Assembly: GCF_036013955.1 (NCBI RefSeq)
Contig: NZ_CP107903.1
Span: 8,742,001 to 8,806,000 of the forward strand
Direction: 5' to 3'
DNA: 64,000 nt
From: Streptomyces sp. NBC_00459
Lineage (GTDB): Bacteria; Actinomycetota; Actinomycetes; Streptomycetales; Streptomycetaceae
Positions within the stretch are counted from its first letter, which is position 1; the number at the start of each line of letters is the position of its first letter. Below the pieces are notes generated by a model that saw nothing but the letters and a program-made list of their open reading frames with translations, was not told the DNA's origin and ran no database searches. A program made the translations under genes and the position numbers. Below, piece by piece: positions 51,457 to 59,799 of this stretch.

Positions 51457-51876
51457 ATGATGCGTACAATATTCAAGTCCAAGATCCACCGCGCCACCGT
51501 CACCCAGGCCGACCTGCACTACGTCGGCTCCGTGACCATCGACGCCGACCTCCTCGACGCCGCCGATCTGTTGCCCGGTGAGCTCGTGCACATTGTCGAC
51601 ATCACGAACGGTGCCCGGCTGGAGACGTACGTCATCGAGGGCGAGCGGGGGTCCGGTGTCGTCGGGATCAACGGGGCCGCGGCCCACCTCGTCCGTCCCG
51701 GAGATCTGGTGATCATCATCAGTTACGCTCAGGTGACCGACGCCGAGGCGCGGGCGCTGCGGCCGAAGGTGGTCCACGTGGACCACGGCAACCGCGTCGT
51801 GGCCCTGGGCGCCGATCCGTCCGAGCCGGTGCCGGGCTCGGACCAGGAGCGCAGCCCGCAGGCGGTCACTGTCTGA
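51457..51876 (+). CDS. panD: Aspartate 1-decarboxylase
   Basis: The 139-residue protein carries the full PanD fold: MMRTIFKSKIHRATVTQADL, the self-cleavage site Gly24-Ser25 in YVGSVTID, Lys9 in FKSKIH, and GINGAAAHLVRPGDLVIIISY. It cleaves itself to make the pyruvoyl cofactor and forms beta-alanine from aspartate for pantothenate and coenzyme A. ATG 51457 has AGGAG seven bases upstream and puts the cleavage site at the usual position 24-25; ATG 51439 is an alternative. No other pan genes are adjacent. Confidence 0.95.
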   Translation: MMRTIFKSKIHRATVTQADLHYVGSVTIDADLLDAADLLPGELVHIVDITNGARLETYVIEGERGSGVVGINGAAAHLVRPGDLVIIISYAQVTDAEARALRPKVVHVDHGNRVVALGADPSEPVPGSDQERSPQAVTV

Positions 51877-51931
51877 CCGTTCGGTGAGCCGGCGTGTCCG
51901 ACGATGCGACGACCCGACGAGGAGTGTGGCC

Positions 51932-52276
51932 ATGAGCGACATCGAGATCCGCGACGACCGGACGGCAGGGCGCCTGGAGGCGGTGGCGGCGGGGGAGGTC
52001 GTGGGCCACATCGCGTACTTCGTGCTGGCCGCGCGGGGACGCGCGCTGGTCCCGGTCCACACGATCGTCGAGCCGGCGCACGAGGGAAAGGGCATCGCGG
52101 GCTCACTGGCCCGCGAGCTGTACCTCATGGCCGCCCGGGAGGGCATCGTCGTGGCCCCCCTCTGCCCGTACGTCGTGAAGTGGGCCGAGCGCCACCCCGA
52201 CGAGGCCCCGGCGGCGGACCCCCAGCTGATCCGCGCCGCCAAGGAGTGGCTCGCGGCGAACCCCGACCGCTTCTGA
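51932..52276 (+). CDS. Small GNAT-type N-acetyltransferase
   Basis: The 114-residue protein is a short GNAT domain of the YjdJ type: GEVVGHIAYFVL, then HTIVEPAHEGKGIAGSLARE, where H-E-G-K-G-I-A is the acetyl-CoA pyrophosphate loop, and later WAERHPDE. The short form transfers acetyl groups to small molecules or proteins, substrate unknown. ATG 51932 follows GAGGAG. It lies 55 bases after panD and may be co-transcribed. Confidence 0.85.
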   Translation: MSDIEIRDDRTAGRLEAVAAGEVVGHIAYFVLAARGRALVPVHTIVEPAHEGKGIAGSLARELYLMAAREGIVVAPLCPYVVKWAERHPDEAPAADPQLIRAAKEWLAANPDRF

Positions 52277-52326
52277 CGTCCGACAGTCCGACAGTCCGCA
52301 GGTTCGACGAGGGGGTCCTCCGCACC

Positions 52327-52980
52327 GTGCTCGCCCTTCTGCACACCTCCCCCCTGCACGTCCCGGTGTTCGACGCCCTGTGCGACGAGGACCATCAGGG
52401 CCTGGAACTCGCCCACTTCGTCCACGAGGACCTGCTGACCAGAGCCCGGGCCGATGGGCCCGACGCCGTGGCCGACGACGTCCGGGCCGTCCTGGAGCGG
52501 GCCGTCGCCGACGGCGCCGTCGCCGTGCTCTGCACCTGTTCCTCCATCGGCGGTGTCGCGGAGGCGGCCGCCGCGCGGGTGGGGGTGCCCGTGCTGCGGG
52601 TCGACCGTCCGATGGCCGCCGCCGCGGTGGCCGTCGGACCGAGGGTGGTCGTCGTCGCGACCTCGGAGAGCACGTTCGGACCCACGGTGGCCCTCGTCGA
52701 GGAGGAGGCGCGCCGCGCCGGACTCCCCGCCGAGGTGCGGAAGCTGTTCGTGGACGGCGCCTGGGCCCTCTTCCAGGCGGGCGACACGGAGGGGTACGTC
52801 CGTTCGGTGGCCGCAGCCGTGGACTCGGTCCCCGGCGACAGTACCGACGTGATCATCCTCGCCCAGGCCTCCATGACCCCGGCGCAGCGGCTGACGACGA
52901 CCGCGGTGCCGGTACTGTCCAGCCCCCGGCCGGGACTGGCGGCGGGCGCGGCGGCGGCACGGGCCGCCGCGGCCGGGTGA
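52327..52980 (+). CDS. Aspartate/glutamate-racemase-family protein
   Basis: The 217-residue protein has the two-domain Asp/Glu racemase look: LALLHTSPLHVPVFDAL at the N-terminus, the first catalytic-Cys loop VLCTCSSIGGVAEAAAARV (Cys69 and Cys71), and VVVVATSESTFGPTVALVEEE. The second half carries DVIILAQASMTPAQ where racemases have a second Cys (V-L-G-C-T-H type); here it is Ala. With one catalytic Cys it may be a decarboxylase, an isomerase or a binding protein rather than a true racemase. GTG 52327 is the best start, 50 bases after the GNAT gene, but its ribosome-binding site is distant. Confidence 0.72.
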   Translation: MLALLHTSPLHVPVFDALCDEDHQGLELAHFVHEDLLTRARADGPDAVADDVRAVLERAVADGAVAVLCTCSSIGGVAEAAAARVGVPVLRVDRPMAAAAVAVGPRVVVVATSESTFGPTVALVEEEARRAGLPAEVRKLFVDGAWALFQAGDTEGYVRSVAAAVDSVPGDSTDVIILAQASMTPAQRLTTTAVPVLSSPRPGLAAGAAAARAAAAG

Positions 52981-53093
52981 CGGGCGCCCACCTGGCCGCG
53001 CGTGAGTAACGCGGGGGAGTGAGTGGGGGCGCGGGTGCCGGGGTACGCGGGGGAGAAGTCCAGAGCCGACGTACCGACTGGCTGGAGGAGACC

Positions 53094-53297
53094 GTGACGC
53101 ACCCGGACCCGCACCCCGTCCCGCCGGGCCCCACCCCCGGCCCCTTCCCGGACCCGATCCCGCCTTCACCGGGCCCCGACCCGAAGCCGACACCCGGTCC
53201 GGTACCGGGCCCACCGCCCCCGGCCCCCGACCCCGTACCGCAGCCCCCGGGCCCCGAGCCGGCACCCGCCCCCGAACCGGGCCCGCCACTGTCCTGA
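53094..53297 (+). CDS. Small proline-rich protein, Pro-Gly/Pro-Asp repeats
   Basis: GTG 53094 has GGAGGAG at ideal distance, and the 67-residue product is about half proline (PGPTPGPFPDPIPP, PDPKPTPGPVPGPPPP and similar). It has no signal peptide or membrane helix. A low-complexity G+C-rich sequence could give such a frame by chance, but the good ribosome-binding site supports a real gene. It would form an extended polyproline-type chain. Function unknown. Confidence 0.5.
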   Translation: MTHPDPHPVPPGPTPGPFPDPIPPSPGPDPKPTPGPVPGPPPPAPDPVPQPPGPEPAPAPEPGPPLS

Positions 53298-53320
53298 ACC
53301 GGGGGACGGCGGAAACACCA

Positions 53321-53352
53321 GGTGGGCGGCCGGGAAACCCCGACCGCCCACC
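53321..53352. terminator. GC-rich hairpin between convergent genes
   Basis: GGTGGGCGGCCGG (53321-53333) pairs with CCGACCGCCCACC (53340-53352), 13 bp with one mismatch and a 6-base loop. It lies between the proline-rich gene and the end of gnd, where a bidirectional terminator is expected. Confidence 0.6.
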
Positions 53353-53370
53353 GTCATGCCGGGTGCGGGA

Positions 53371-53407
53371 CCGCGCCTCTAAGGGGCGCGGGGAACTGCG
53401 CGACCAG
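53371..53407. repeat. Streptomyces-type intergenic hairpin element (GGGGCGCGGGGAACTGCGCG)
   Basis: A short hairpin, CCGCGCC with GGCGCGG (53371-53377 and 53385-53391), is followed by GGGAACTGCGCGACCAGCC. I recognise this arrangement as one that recurs in many Streptomyces intergenic regions. Its role is unknown to me; it may act in termination. Confidence 0.55.
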
Positions 53408-53426
53408 CCCTCACGCCCCCGCGGCC

Positions 53427-53474
53427 AAAGAACCGCCGATCCAAAGAACTGCCGATCCAAAGAGCCGCCGATCC
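53427..53474. repeat. Three tandem 16-bp repeats (AAAGAACCGCCGATCC)
   Basis: Units at 53427-53442, 53443-53458 and 53459-53474 differ at one position each (AACCG, AACTG, AGCCG). They lie 14 bases beyond the gnd stop. Confidence 0.85.
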
Positions 53475-53487
53475 CGCGGAGCGACCC

Positions 53488-54927
53488 TCAGCCGGTCACC
53501 TCGGACCGATCCCCACCCCACAGCGTGTGGAACGAGCCCTCACGGTCCGTACGCCGATAGGTGTGCGCACCGAAGAAGTCCCGCTGCCCCTGCGTGAGCG
53601 CCGCAGGCAACCGCTCCGCGCGCAGGGCGTCGTAGTACGCGAGGGCCGCGGCGAAGCCCGGCGTCGGGACACCCTGGCGGGTCGCCGCGACCAGCACCTC
53701 GCGCCAGTCGTCCTGCGCCGCCGCGATCTCCTGCGCGAACGTGTCGTCGGACAGCAGGCTCGGCAGGTCCGCCCGAGCGTCGTACGCGGCGCGGATACGG
53801 TCCAGGAAGGCCGCCCGGATGATGCAGCCGCCGCGCCAGAGGGCGGAGACGGCACCGAGGTCGATGTCCCAGTCGTACTCCGCGCCGCCCGCCGCGATCT
53901 CGTGGAAGCCCTGCGTGTACGACACGATCTTCGACGCGTACAGCGCCTGCTCGACACGGTCGGCGAAGGCCGCAGCCTCCGACTCGCTCAGCGGGGTGGC
54001 TGTCGGGCCGGCCAGCCCGCGCGACGCCTCGCGCAGTGCCGCGTGGCCGGAGAGGGAGCGGGCGAAGACGGCCTCGGCGATGCCCGACACGGGGACGCCC
54101 AGGTCGAGGGCGATCTGCACGGTCCAGCGGCCGGTGCCCTTCTGCTCGGCCTGGTCCACCACCACGTCCACGAACGGCTTGCCCGTCGCCGCGTCCACGT
54201 GCGACAGCACCTCGGCGGTGATCTCGATCAGGTAGGAGTCGAGACGGCCCGTGTTCCAGGTGCGGAAGATGTCGGCGATCTGCGCGGGGGAGTACCCGGC
54301 GACATCGCGCAGCAGCTGGTACGCCTCACCGATCAGCTGCATGTCGGCGTACTCGATGCCGTTGTGGACCATCTTCACGAAGTGCCCGGCACCGTCCGGA
54401 CCCACGTGCGACACACAGGGGGTGCCGTCCTCCGCCTTCGCGGAGATCTTCTCCAGCATCGGACCGAGCGAGTCGTACGACTCGACAGGGCCGCCCGGCA
54501 TGATGCTCGGGCCGAGCAGCGCGCCCTCCTCGCCGCCCGAGACGCCCATGCCGACGAAGTGGATGCCCTGCTCGCGCAGGTCGCGCTCCCGGCGCCGGGT
54601 GTCCGCGAAGTGCGCGTTGCCGCCGTCGATGATCATGTCACCGGGCTCCAGGAGCGGGGCGAACTCCTGGATCACCGCGTCGGTCGGCTCACCGGCCTTC
54701 ACCATGACGACCAGGCGGCGCGGCCGTTCCAGCGCGGCCACGAACTCCTTGGCGGTGTCGGCCGCGACGAAGTCGCCCTCGGTCCCGAACTCCTCGACCA
54801 GAGCGTGCGTACGCGCCGCCGTCCGGTTGTGCAGCGCGACCGTGTAGCCGTTGCGCGCGAAGTTGCGGGCGAGGTTGCGGCCCATCACCGCGAGTCCCGT
54901 GACGCCGATCTGGGCTGAGTTGCTCAT
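53488..54927 (-). CDS. gnd: 6-phosphogluconate dehydrogenase, decarboxylating (NADP-type)
   Basis: The 479-residue enzyme has the nucleotide motif IGVTGLAVMGRNLARN with the NADP-type HNRT turn, the substrate loop GMGVSGGEEGALLGPSIMPGG, the catalytic Lys/His region GHFVKMVHNGIEYADMQ, and the family tail (QGQRDFFGAHTYRR). The length matches the long homodimeric form. It makes ribulose 5-phosphate, NADPH and CO2 in the pentose phosphate pathway. ATG 54927 has AGGAGCC upstream. Other oxidative pentose-phosphate genes are not adjacent. Confidence 0.95.
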   Translation of the reverse strand: MSNSAQIGVTGLAVMGRNLARNFARNGYTVALHNRTAARTHALVEEFGTEGDFVAADTAKEFVAALERPRRLVVMVKAGEPTDAVIQEFAPLLEPGDMIIDGGNAHFADTRRRERDLREQGIHFVGMGVSGGEEGALLGPSIMPGGPVESYDSLGPMLEKISAKAEDGTPCVSHVGPDGAGHFVKMVHNGIEYADMQLIGEAYQLLRDVAGYSPAQIADIFRTWNTGRLDSYLIEITAEVLSHVDAATGKPFVDVVVDQAEQKGTGRWTVQIALDLGVPVSGIAEAVFARSLSGHAALREASRGLAGPTATPLSESEAAAFADRVEQALYASKIVSYTQGFHEIAAGGAEYDWDIDLGAVSALWRGGCIIRAAFLDRIRAAYDARADLPSLLSDDTFAQEIAAAQDDWREVLVAATRQGVPTPGFAAALAYYDALRAERLPAALTQGQRDFFGAHTYRRTDREGSFHTLWGGDRSEVTG

Positions 54928-55254
54928 GCGGATGGCTCCTAGTGGGTCCTGGAAAACGGTGGTGCCGGTAGGTCCTGGAATCGGTGGTGCCGTACGTGCT
55001 CGCCAGTATTGCCCTTCGGGCCATCCTGACGTGCCGGTACGCCGACCGCACATCCGGGCTGCCGTTCCTGCGTACGCACATACGCACCAGAACCCCCACC
55101 TGCCTCAGCGTTCGCGCAACCGACCCGTATTCCCGGCGACTTCGGTATCCCCTCGGATGTACTTCGGCCGCAAGGAGGCTGATTTGCCGTCTTGTCATGG
55201 CCTGTTCGCGGCGCTTACTTTTGCGGCTCCTGGCAACGGTAAGGGGGCTCTTCC
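54928..55254. other. Divergent promoter region (gnd / Rpf-type hydrolase)
   Basis: The 327 bases contain an imperfect direct repeat upstream of gnd (GTCCTGGAA..CGGTGGTGCCG, twice within 54946-54992) and a segment rich in TACGCAC near 55070. No small gene is supported. Wall-hydrolase genes of this type are often riboswitch-controlled in Streptomyces, but I could not match a known fold here. Confidence 0.4.
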
Positions 55255-56433
55255 ATGGCCGTGCGCGGCAAGCATCGCCGGTACCAGCCGAACCGGATCA
55301 ACCGGGCCTCTCTCACCGTCACCGCCGGCAGCGCGGGCATCGCGCTCCCGCTGGTGGGCGCCGGGGTGGCGGACGCGGCGGATGTGGCGACCTGGAACAA
55401 GGTCGCCGCCTGCGAGTCCACGAACGACTGGAACATCAACACCGGCAACGGGTATTACGGCGGGCTCCAGTTCAGCCAGTCCACCTGGGAGGCGTACGGC
55501 GGCACGGTCTACGCCGGGCGGGCGGATCTGGCCACCAAGGACCAGCAGATAGCGGTGGCCGAGAAGGTGCTCAAGGCGCAGGGCCCCGGCGCCTGGCCCA
55601 CCTGCTCGGTCCGCGCCGGCCTCACCCGCGGCGGCGACACCCCCGACATCAACCCCTCGGGCAACTCAGGTAGACCGGCCGACTCGGAACGGAAGTCCCA
55701 GCGGACCGTCCGTGACGTGAAGCCGCAGACCACGCCCCAGTCCCAGGCGGGCACCGCCGAGATGTACACCGTCGTGCACGGCGACACCCTCTCCGCCATC
55801 GCCGACGACCGCGACGTCCGGGGCGGCTGGCAGCGTCTCTACGCGTCCAACCGCACGACGATCGGCGCCGATCCCGACCTGATCGTCCCCGGCCAGCGGC
55901 TGAACCTCCGTACCAAGGCCGCACCCGGTGCCCCCACCACGGACGAGCCCGCCCGCAGGTCCCGGACGGAGAAGGCACCCTCGCGCACCGCGGAGAAGGT
56001 CGCCACCAAGGCCCCCCGCACCGCGACCACCACGCTCACCGCACCCGTGGGCGCCGCGACCGGTACGCCGTACCACAAGGCGGGTTCCTCCTGGTCGAAG
56101 GGCTATCACACGGGCGTCGACTTCCCGGTGCCCACCGGCACCTCCGTGAAGGCGATCGGCGTGGGCGAGGTCGTCGACGCGGGCTGGGGCGGGTCCTTCG
56201 GGTACCAGGTGGTGATCCGGCACGCAGACGGGCGCTACTCGCAGTACGCGCATCTGTCCGCGATCTCCGTACGGGCGGGACAGTCGGTGTCCGTCGGGCA
56301 GCGCATCGGGCGCTCCGGTTCCACGGGCAACAGCACGGGCCCGCATCTGCACTTCGAGGTGCGGACGGGGCCCGGCTTCGGCAGCGACATCGACCCGCTG
56401 GCCTATCTCAGAGCGGGCGGCGTCAGGATTTGA
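55255..56433 (+). CDS. Rpf/transglycosylase - LysM - M23 peptidase cell-wall hydrolase
   Basis: The 392-residue exported protein has a signal segment (LTVTAGSAGIALPLVGAGVADA), a resuscitation-promoting-factor-type transglycosylase domain (about residues 43-115, WNKVAACESTNDWNINTGNG with the catalytic Glu in ACES, and GGLQFSQSTW), a LysM domain (about 170-220, YTVVHGDTLSAIADDRD), a basic Thr/Ala linker, and a C-terminal M23 metallopeptidase (about 275-390). Zn ligands are in GYHTGVDFPV and HLHFEV. It can cut both glycan and peptide parts of peptidoglycan, as in spore germination and growth (family knowledge). Its end overlaps the convergent transporter gene by 11 bases. Confidence 0.92.
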   Translation: MAVRGKHRRYQPNRINRASLTVTAGSAGIALPLVGAGVADAADVATWNKVAACESTNDWNINTGNGYYGGLQFSQSTWEAYGGTVYAGRADLATKDQQIAVAEKVLKAQGPGAWPTCSVRAGLTRGGDTPDINPSGNSGRPADSERKSQRTVRDVKPQTTPQSQAGTAEMYTVVHGDTLSAIADDRDVRGGWQRLYASNRTTIGADPDLIVPGQRLNLRTKAAPGAPTTDEPARRSRTEKAPSRTAEKVATKAPRTATTTLTAPVGAATGTPYHKAGSSWSKGYHTGVDFPVPTGTSVKAIGVGEVVDAGWGGSFGYQVVIRHADGRYSQYAHLSAISVRAGQSVSVGQRIGRSGSTGNSTGPHLHFEVRTGPGFGSDIDPLAYLRAGGVRI

Positions 56434-57577
56434 CCCGCATCCGGTGCCGGTCGCGGGCGGATATCGGGATCGGCACGTAGGGGATGCCGTAGAAGGCCCC
56501 GTACGGAATGGGCTCCTCGTCCAGCACGTCCAGCACGTCCTGCGCTGTCAGCGGTGCCGGTGTCGGTGCCGCCGCACCTGCCAGGGCGGGCCGGGCGGGC
56601 TTCCCGCTCACCGCCGGCGTCTCCGCGTGCTCCTCGTGCCCGGATCCGGCCTGTTCCGGTACCTCGGGTGCCGAACCGACGGGAACAGGGGAAACAGGTG
56701 AAGCAGCGGCAGGAAAGGCGGAGGGCGGCGCGTCGGTGTGCGTGGCGTGCTGCAGCCGTTCCGTGGTGAGCAGGATCAGGCCGCCGGCCGCGACCACACC
56801 GCAGCTCAGCGCGAGGATGGTGCCCGTGGTGCCGTAGCGGAAGGTTTCGCCGAACATCGTGATGCCGACCGCCGCCGCCACCACGGGGTTCACGACCGTC
56901 AGCGTCGCGAGCGGTGCCGTGAGGCCGCCGCCCCGGTAGGCCGCCTGGGAGAGCAGGAGACCGGAGGTGCCGAGCACCGCGATCAACGCCAGTGACGGCA
57001 CGTCCGCGGTCGTGAGGCCGCCGGACCAGTCCACGGCGACCACCTTCGTGAAGACCGACGACATGCCGAAGGCGATACCGGACGCGATGGCGAGCAGGGT
57101 GCTGCGCACCGCCGGGTGCCGGTGGGCCGCGCGGCCCGCGACCATCAGCGCCACCACGGCGGAGCCGGTGACCACGGCCAGCAGCACCCGCTCGGTGGTG
57201 CCCAGGGACTGCGCCTCGGACGTGCCGACCAGGGACAGCAGACCCGCGAGTCCCAGCGTGGCCATGATCGCGCCGCGCCAGGCCGCCGCCCCGGCCTTGC
57301 GGCGCACGAACAGGGCCGCCATCGGCAGCGCGAACACGATGGTCAGGGCGCCCATCGGCTGGACGACACTCAGCGGCCCGAACGCCAGCGCCACCACGTG
57401 CAGCACTCCGCCCAGGCCGTTCAGCGCCACGGCGGCCCACCAGACCGGCCTGCGCATCGGCGCGTAGGACGGGCCGTTTCCACCGGAGTCCGCGACCCGC
57501 TCCTGCACGATCGCCCCGCCCGCGTAGGCGACAGCGGAGACGAGCGACAGCAGAATGGACAACGCGAGGGCGCTCAT
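56423..57577 (-). CDS. EamA/DMT-family transporter with long cytoplasmic tail
   Basis: The 384-residue protein has nine or ten helices in two repeats (SILLSLVSAVAYAGGAIVQE at the start; GLTAPLATLTVVNPVVAAAV in the second half), typical of EamA-like transporters. It adds a C-terminal Pro/Ala-rich tail of about 100 residues ending in a conserved-looking segment, EEPIPYGAFYGIPYVPIPIS. ATG 57577 is preceded by AGGAGTTGCTC. The substrate is unknown. The tail suggests regulation or partner binding. It overlaps the wall hydrolase stop by 11 bases on the opposite strand. Confidence 0.82.
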   Translation of the reverse strand: MSALALSILLSLVSAVAYAGGAIVQERVADSGGNGPSYAPMRRPVWWAAVALNGLGGVLHVVALAFGPLSVVQPMGALTIVFALPMAALFVRRKAGAAAWRGAIMATLGLAGLLSLVGTSEAQSLGTTERVLLAVVTGSAVVALMVAGRAAHRHPAVRSTLLAIASGIAFGMSSVFTKVVAVDWSGGLTTADVPSLALIAVLGTSGLLLSQAAYRGGGLTAPLATLTVVNPVVAAAVGITMFGETFRYGTTGTILALSCGVVAAGGLILLTTERLQHATHTDAPPSAFPAAASPVSPVPVGSAPEVPEQAGSGHEEHAETPAVSGKPARPALAGAAAPTPAPLTAQDVLDVLDEEPIPYGAFYGIPYVPIPISARDRHRMRVKS

Positions 57578-57744
57578 GAGCAACTCCTCTGCGTGCAGCG
57601 GGGGCGCGGGGCCCGGCGCGGCGAACGATCGGCTTCCATGGTGACTACCATCCCCCCTCTCGGGCGCCTTCGCGTCGTACCAGAGCATCCATTGGGTCCT
57701 ACTGCCGATGGAGTACGCCGGGCTCCACGTCCTCCCCAGGGTGG

Positions 57745-58539
57745 GTGACGCGGGGACGGAGCTGCTGCTCTCGGCTACTGCCCGACCTGGTACTACTGCT
57801 TTTCGTGGACCTCGACCCCGATCTTGCGGCGCTCCGACGGCTCGGCGGCTTCTTCGTACTACGCACGGCCGGAGCCCCCGCCGATCCACCGCCGACACTC
57901 GCGCAGGCGTACGCACACCGAGGCGAGGAGGTTTACGCGGATTCGACAACTTTTCGCGTTCATATGGTCGCGGACCGTATTCACAGCTCTGAGCTGCGGG
58001 TTTCCGCGTCGATCGCCCAACAGGCGCTCGCGGCCCGTCTGTGGTCCATCGCCCTCGGCTGTGCCGTCCTGTACGGCAGCGTCCCCGACCTCGACCCCCG
58101 CCTGCTCCACTGGGACCCCGCCGCGAGCACCCCCGACGACCTGTGGCTGGCGGAGTTGCGCCCCCGGGCGGCCGACGCCGCGACGGTCCTGGACCTCGTC
58201 GTGCACGGGCATCTGGAGCCCCTCACGGCCGCCCTGCACGCCCGGTACGGCGTCGCCGAGGGCCTGCTGTGGGGGAACGCGGGATCGGCGCTGGCCGGCG
58301 CGGCCCGCGAGCTCGACCGCTGGGCGCGCGGGGCCGACGCCGACGCCGGTGCGCGCGCCCGCACCCTCGCCGCCGAACTGTTCACCCACCCCCGCCTCGC
58401 CCCGACCGGCACCCTCACCGGCAGCGCCTTCCGGCGGCGCAGTTGCTGCCTCTACTACCGGGTTCCGGGCGGCGGGATCTGCGGTGACTGTTGCTTCACC
58501 AGGACCCCATGGTCTTCCCCGGACGCCGCATCTGGGTGA
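57745..58539 (+). CDS. FhuF-like (2Fe-2S) protein, probable ferric-siderophore reductase
   Basis: The 264-residue protein ends with RRSCCLYYRVPGGGICGDCC, the C-C-x10-C-x2-C cluster of FhuF-type ferric reductases; the upstream part fits the FhuF body (SIALGCAVLYGSVPDLDP). Such proteins reduce iron-siderophore complexes inside the cell. GTG 57745 is the furthest good start but the first 20 residues look poorly conserved, so a later start is possible. No siderophore transporter is adjacent. It precedes the glycogen gene by 37 bases, probably without functional link. Confidence 0.75.
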   Translation: MTRGRSCCSRLLPDLVLLLFVDLDPDLAALRRLGGFFVLRTAGAPADPPPTLAQAYAHRGEEVYADSTTFRVHMVADRIHSSELRVSASIAQQALAARLWSIALGCAVLYGSVPDLDPRLLHWDPAASTPDDLWLAELRPRAADAATVLDLVVHGHLEPLTAALHARYGVAEGLLWGNAGSALAGAARELDRWARGADADAGARARTLAAELFTHPRLAPTGTLTGSAFRRRSCCLYYRVPGGGICGDCCFTRTPWSSPDAASG

Positions 58540-58576
58540 CCATGTGGGAACCAACCGCCGAGACAGGGAGTTTTGG

Positions 58577-59746
58577 GTGCGTGTGGGCCTGCTGACCCGG
58601 GAGTACCCGCCGGATGTGTACGGCGGCGCGGGAGTCCATGTCGAGTTTCTGGCCCGGGAGTTGGGCGCCCTCACCGACCTGGAGGTGCACTGCTGGGGCG
58701 AGGGCCGCGGAATCGGCGTCATCCGGCACCGGTCCTGGCCGGCGCTGGACGGGAGCAACGACGCGCTGCGCACCTTCTCCACGGACCTCTCCATCGCCGC
58801 CGCTCTCGAAGGCCGCGAACTGGTCCATTCCCACACCTGGTACGCGAATCTCGCCGGCCACTTCGCCAAGCTCCTGTACGGCGTCCCGCATGTGATGACC
58901 GCGCACTCCCTGGAGCCCCTGCGCCCCTGGAAGGCCGAGCAGCTCGGTGGCGGATACGCCCTGTCGAGCTGGGCGGAGCGCACCGCCATCGAGGCCGCCG
59001 ACGCCGTGATCGCCGTGTCCGGGGCCATGCGCGAGGACATACTCGCCTGCTACCCGGCTCTCGACCCGTCGACCGTCCATGTCGTCCACAACGGCATCGA
59101 CACCAGCCTCTACCGCCCGGACCACGGCACGGACGCCCTCACCCGGATCGGCGTCGACCCCGACCGGCCGTACGTCCTGTTCGTCGGCCGCATCACCCGG
59201 CAGAAGGGCGTGCCCCATCTGCTGCGCGCGGTACGGGACATCGACCCGGCGGCCCAGGTGGTGCTGTGCGCGGGTGCCCCCGACACGCCGGAGATCGACC
59301 GGGAGTTCCGCGAACTCTTCCAGGAGCTGAGTGCCGTACGCGAGGGCGTCTTCTGGATCCCGCAGATGCTGCCGCGCCCGGACGTCATCCAACTCCTCAC
59401 CCATGCCACCGTGTTCGTCTGCCCTTCGGTGTACGAGCCGCTGGGTATCGTCAACCTGGAGGCGATGGCCTGCGGAACTCCCGTCGTGGCCTCGCGCGTC
59501 GGGGGCATCCCGGAGGTGGTGGAGGACGGGACAACCGGGGTACTGGTGTCCCTGGACGACGATCCGGGGATCTTCGAGGCGGACCTCGCGCGAGCCCTGG
59601 ACTCCGTGATCGGTGATCCGGAGGCCGCGCGGCGGATGGGGGACGCCGGACGGGAGCGCGCGGTGGGGGAGTTCGGCTGGGACGCCGTGGCCAGACGGAC
59701 GGTAGGACTCTATGAAGAGATCATCAAACAAGGTCAACAGGCTTAG
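58577..59746 (+). CDS. glgA: GT4 glycogen synthase / alpha-maltose-1-phosphate synthase
   Basis: The 389-residue GT-B enzyme matches the short actinobacterial type: VGLLTREYPPDVYGGAGVHV at the N-terminus, HVVHNGIDTSLYRP, VLFVGRITRQKGVPHLLRAV, and the donor-binding VFVCPSVYEPLGIVNLEAMACG with the catalytic Glu pair. GTG 58577 has GGGAG six bases upstream. Orthologues in mycobacteria (GlgM) use ADP-glucose to make maltose 1-phosphate for the GlgE glucan pathway; glgC, encoding the ADP-glucose supplier, follows by 53 bases. Whether this one is GlgA-like or GlgM-like cannot be decided by eye. Confidence 0.9.
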   Translation: MRVGLLTREYPPDVYGGAGVHVEFLARELGALTDLEVHCWGEGRGIGVIRHRSWPALDGSNDALRTFSTDLSIAAALEGRELVHSHTWYANLAGHFAKLLYGVPHVMTAHSLEPLRPWKAEQLGGGYALSSWAERTAIEAADAVIAVSGAMREDILACYPALDPSTVHVVHNGIDTSLYRPDHGTDALTRIGVDPDRPYVLFVGRITRQKGVPHLLRAVRDIDPAAQVVLCAGAPDTPEIDREFRELFQELSAVREGVFWIPQMLPRPDVIQLLTHATVFVCPSVYEPLGIVNLEAMACGTPVVASRVGGIPEVVEDGTTGVLVSLDDDPGIFEADLARALDSVIGDPEAARRMGDAGRERAVGEFGWDAVARRTVGLYEEIIKQGQQA

Positions 59747-59799
59747 CCCGACCGGCGTGCGGGAAAGCATCGTGCACAACCACGGTGAGGGGAGCGGCG

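Noticed and set aside
54928..55254. c-di-AMP (ydaO-type) riboswitch before the Rpf-type hydrolase
   Set aside because: Such riboswitches control similar genes in Streptomyces, but I could not find the conserved core pairings in this leader. A covariance-model search would decide.
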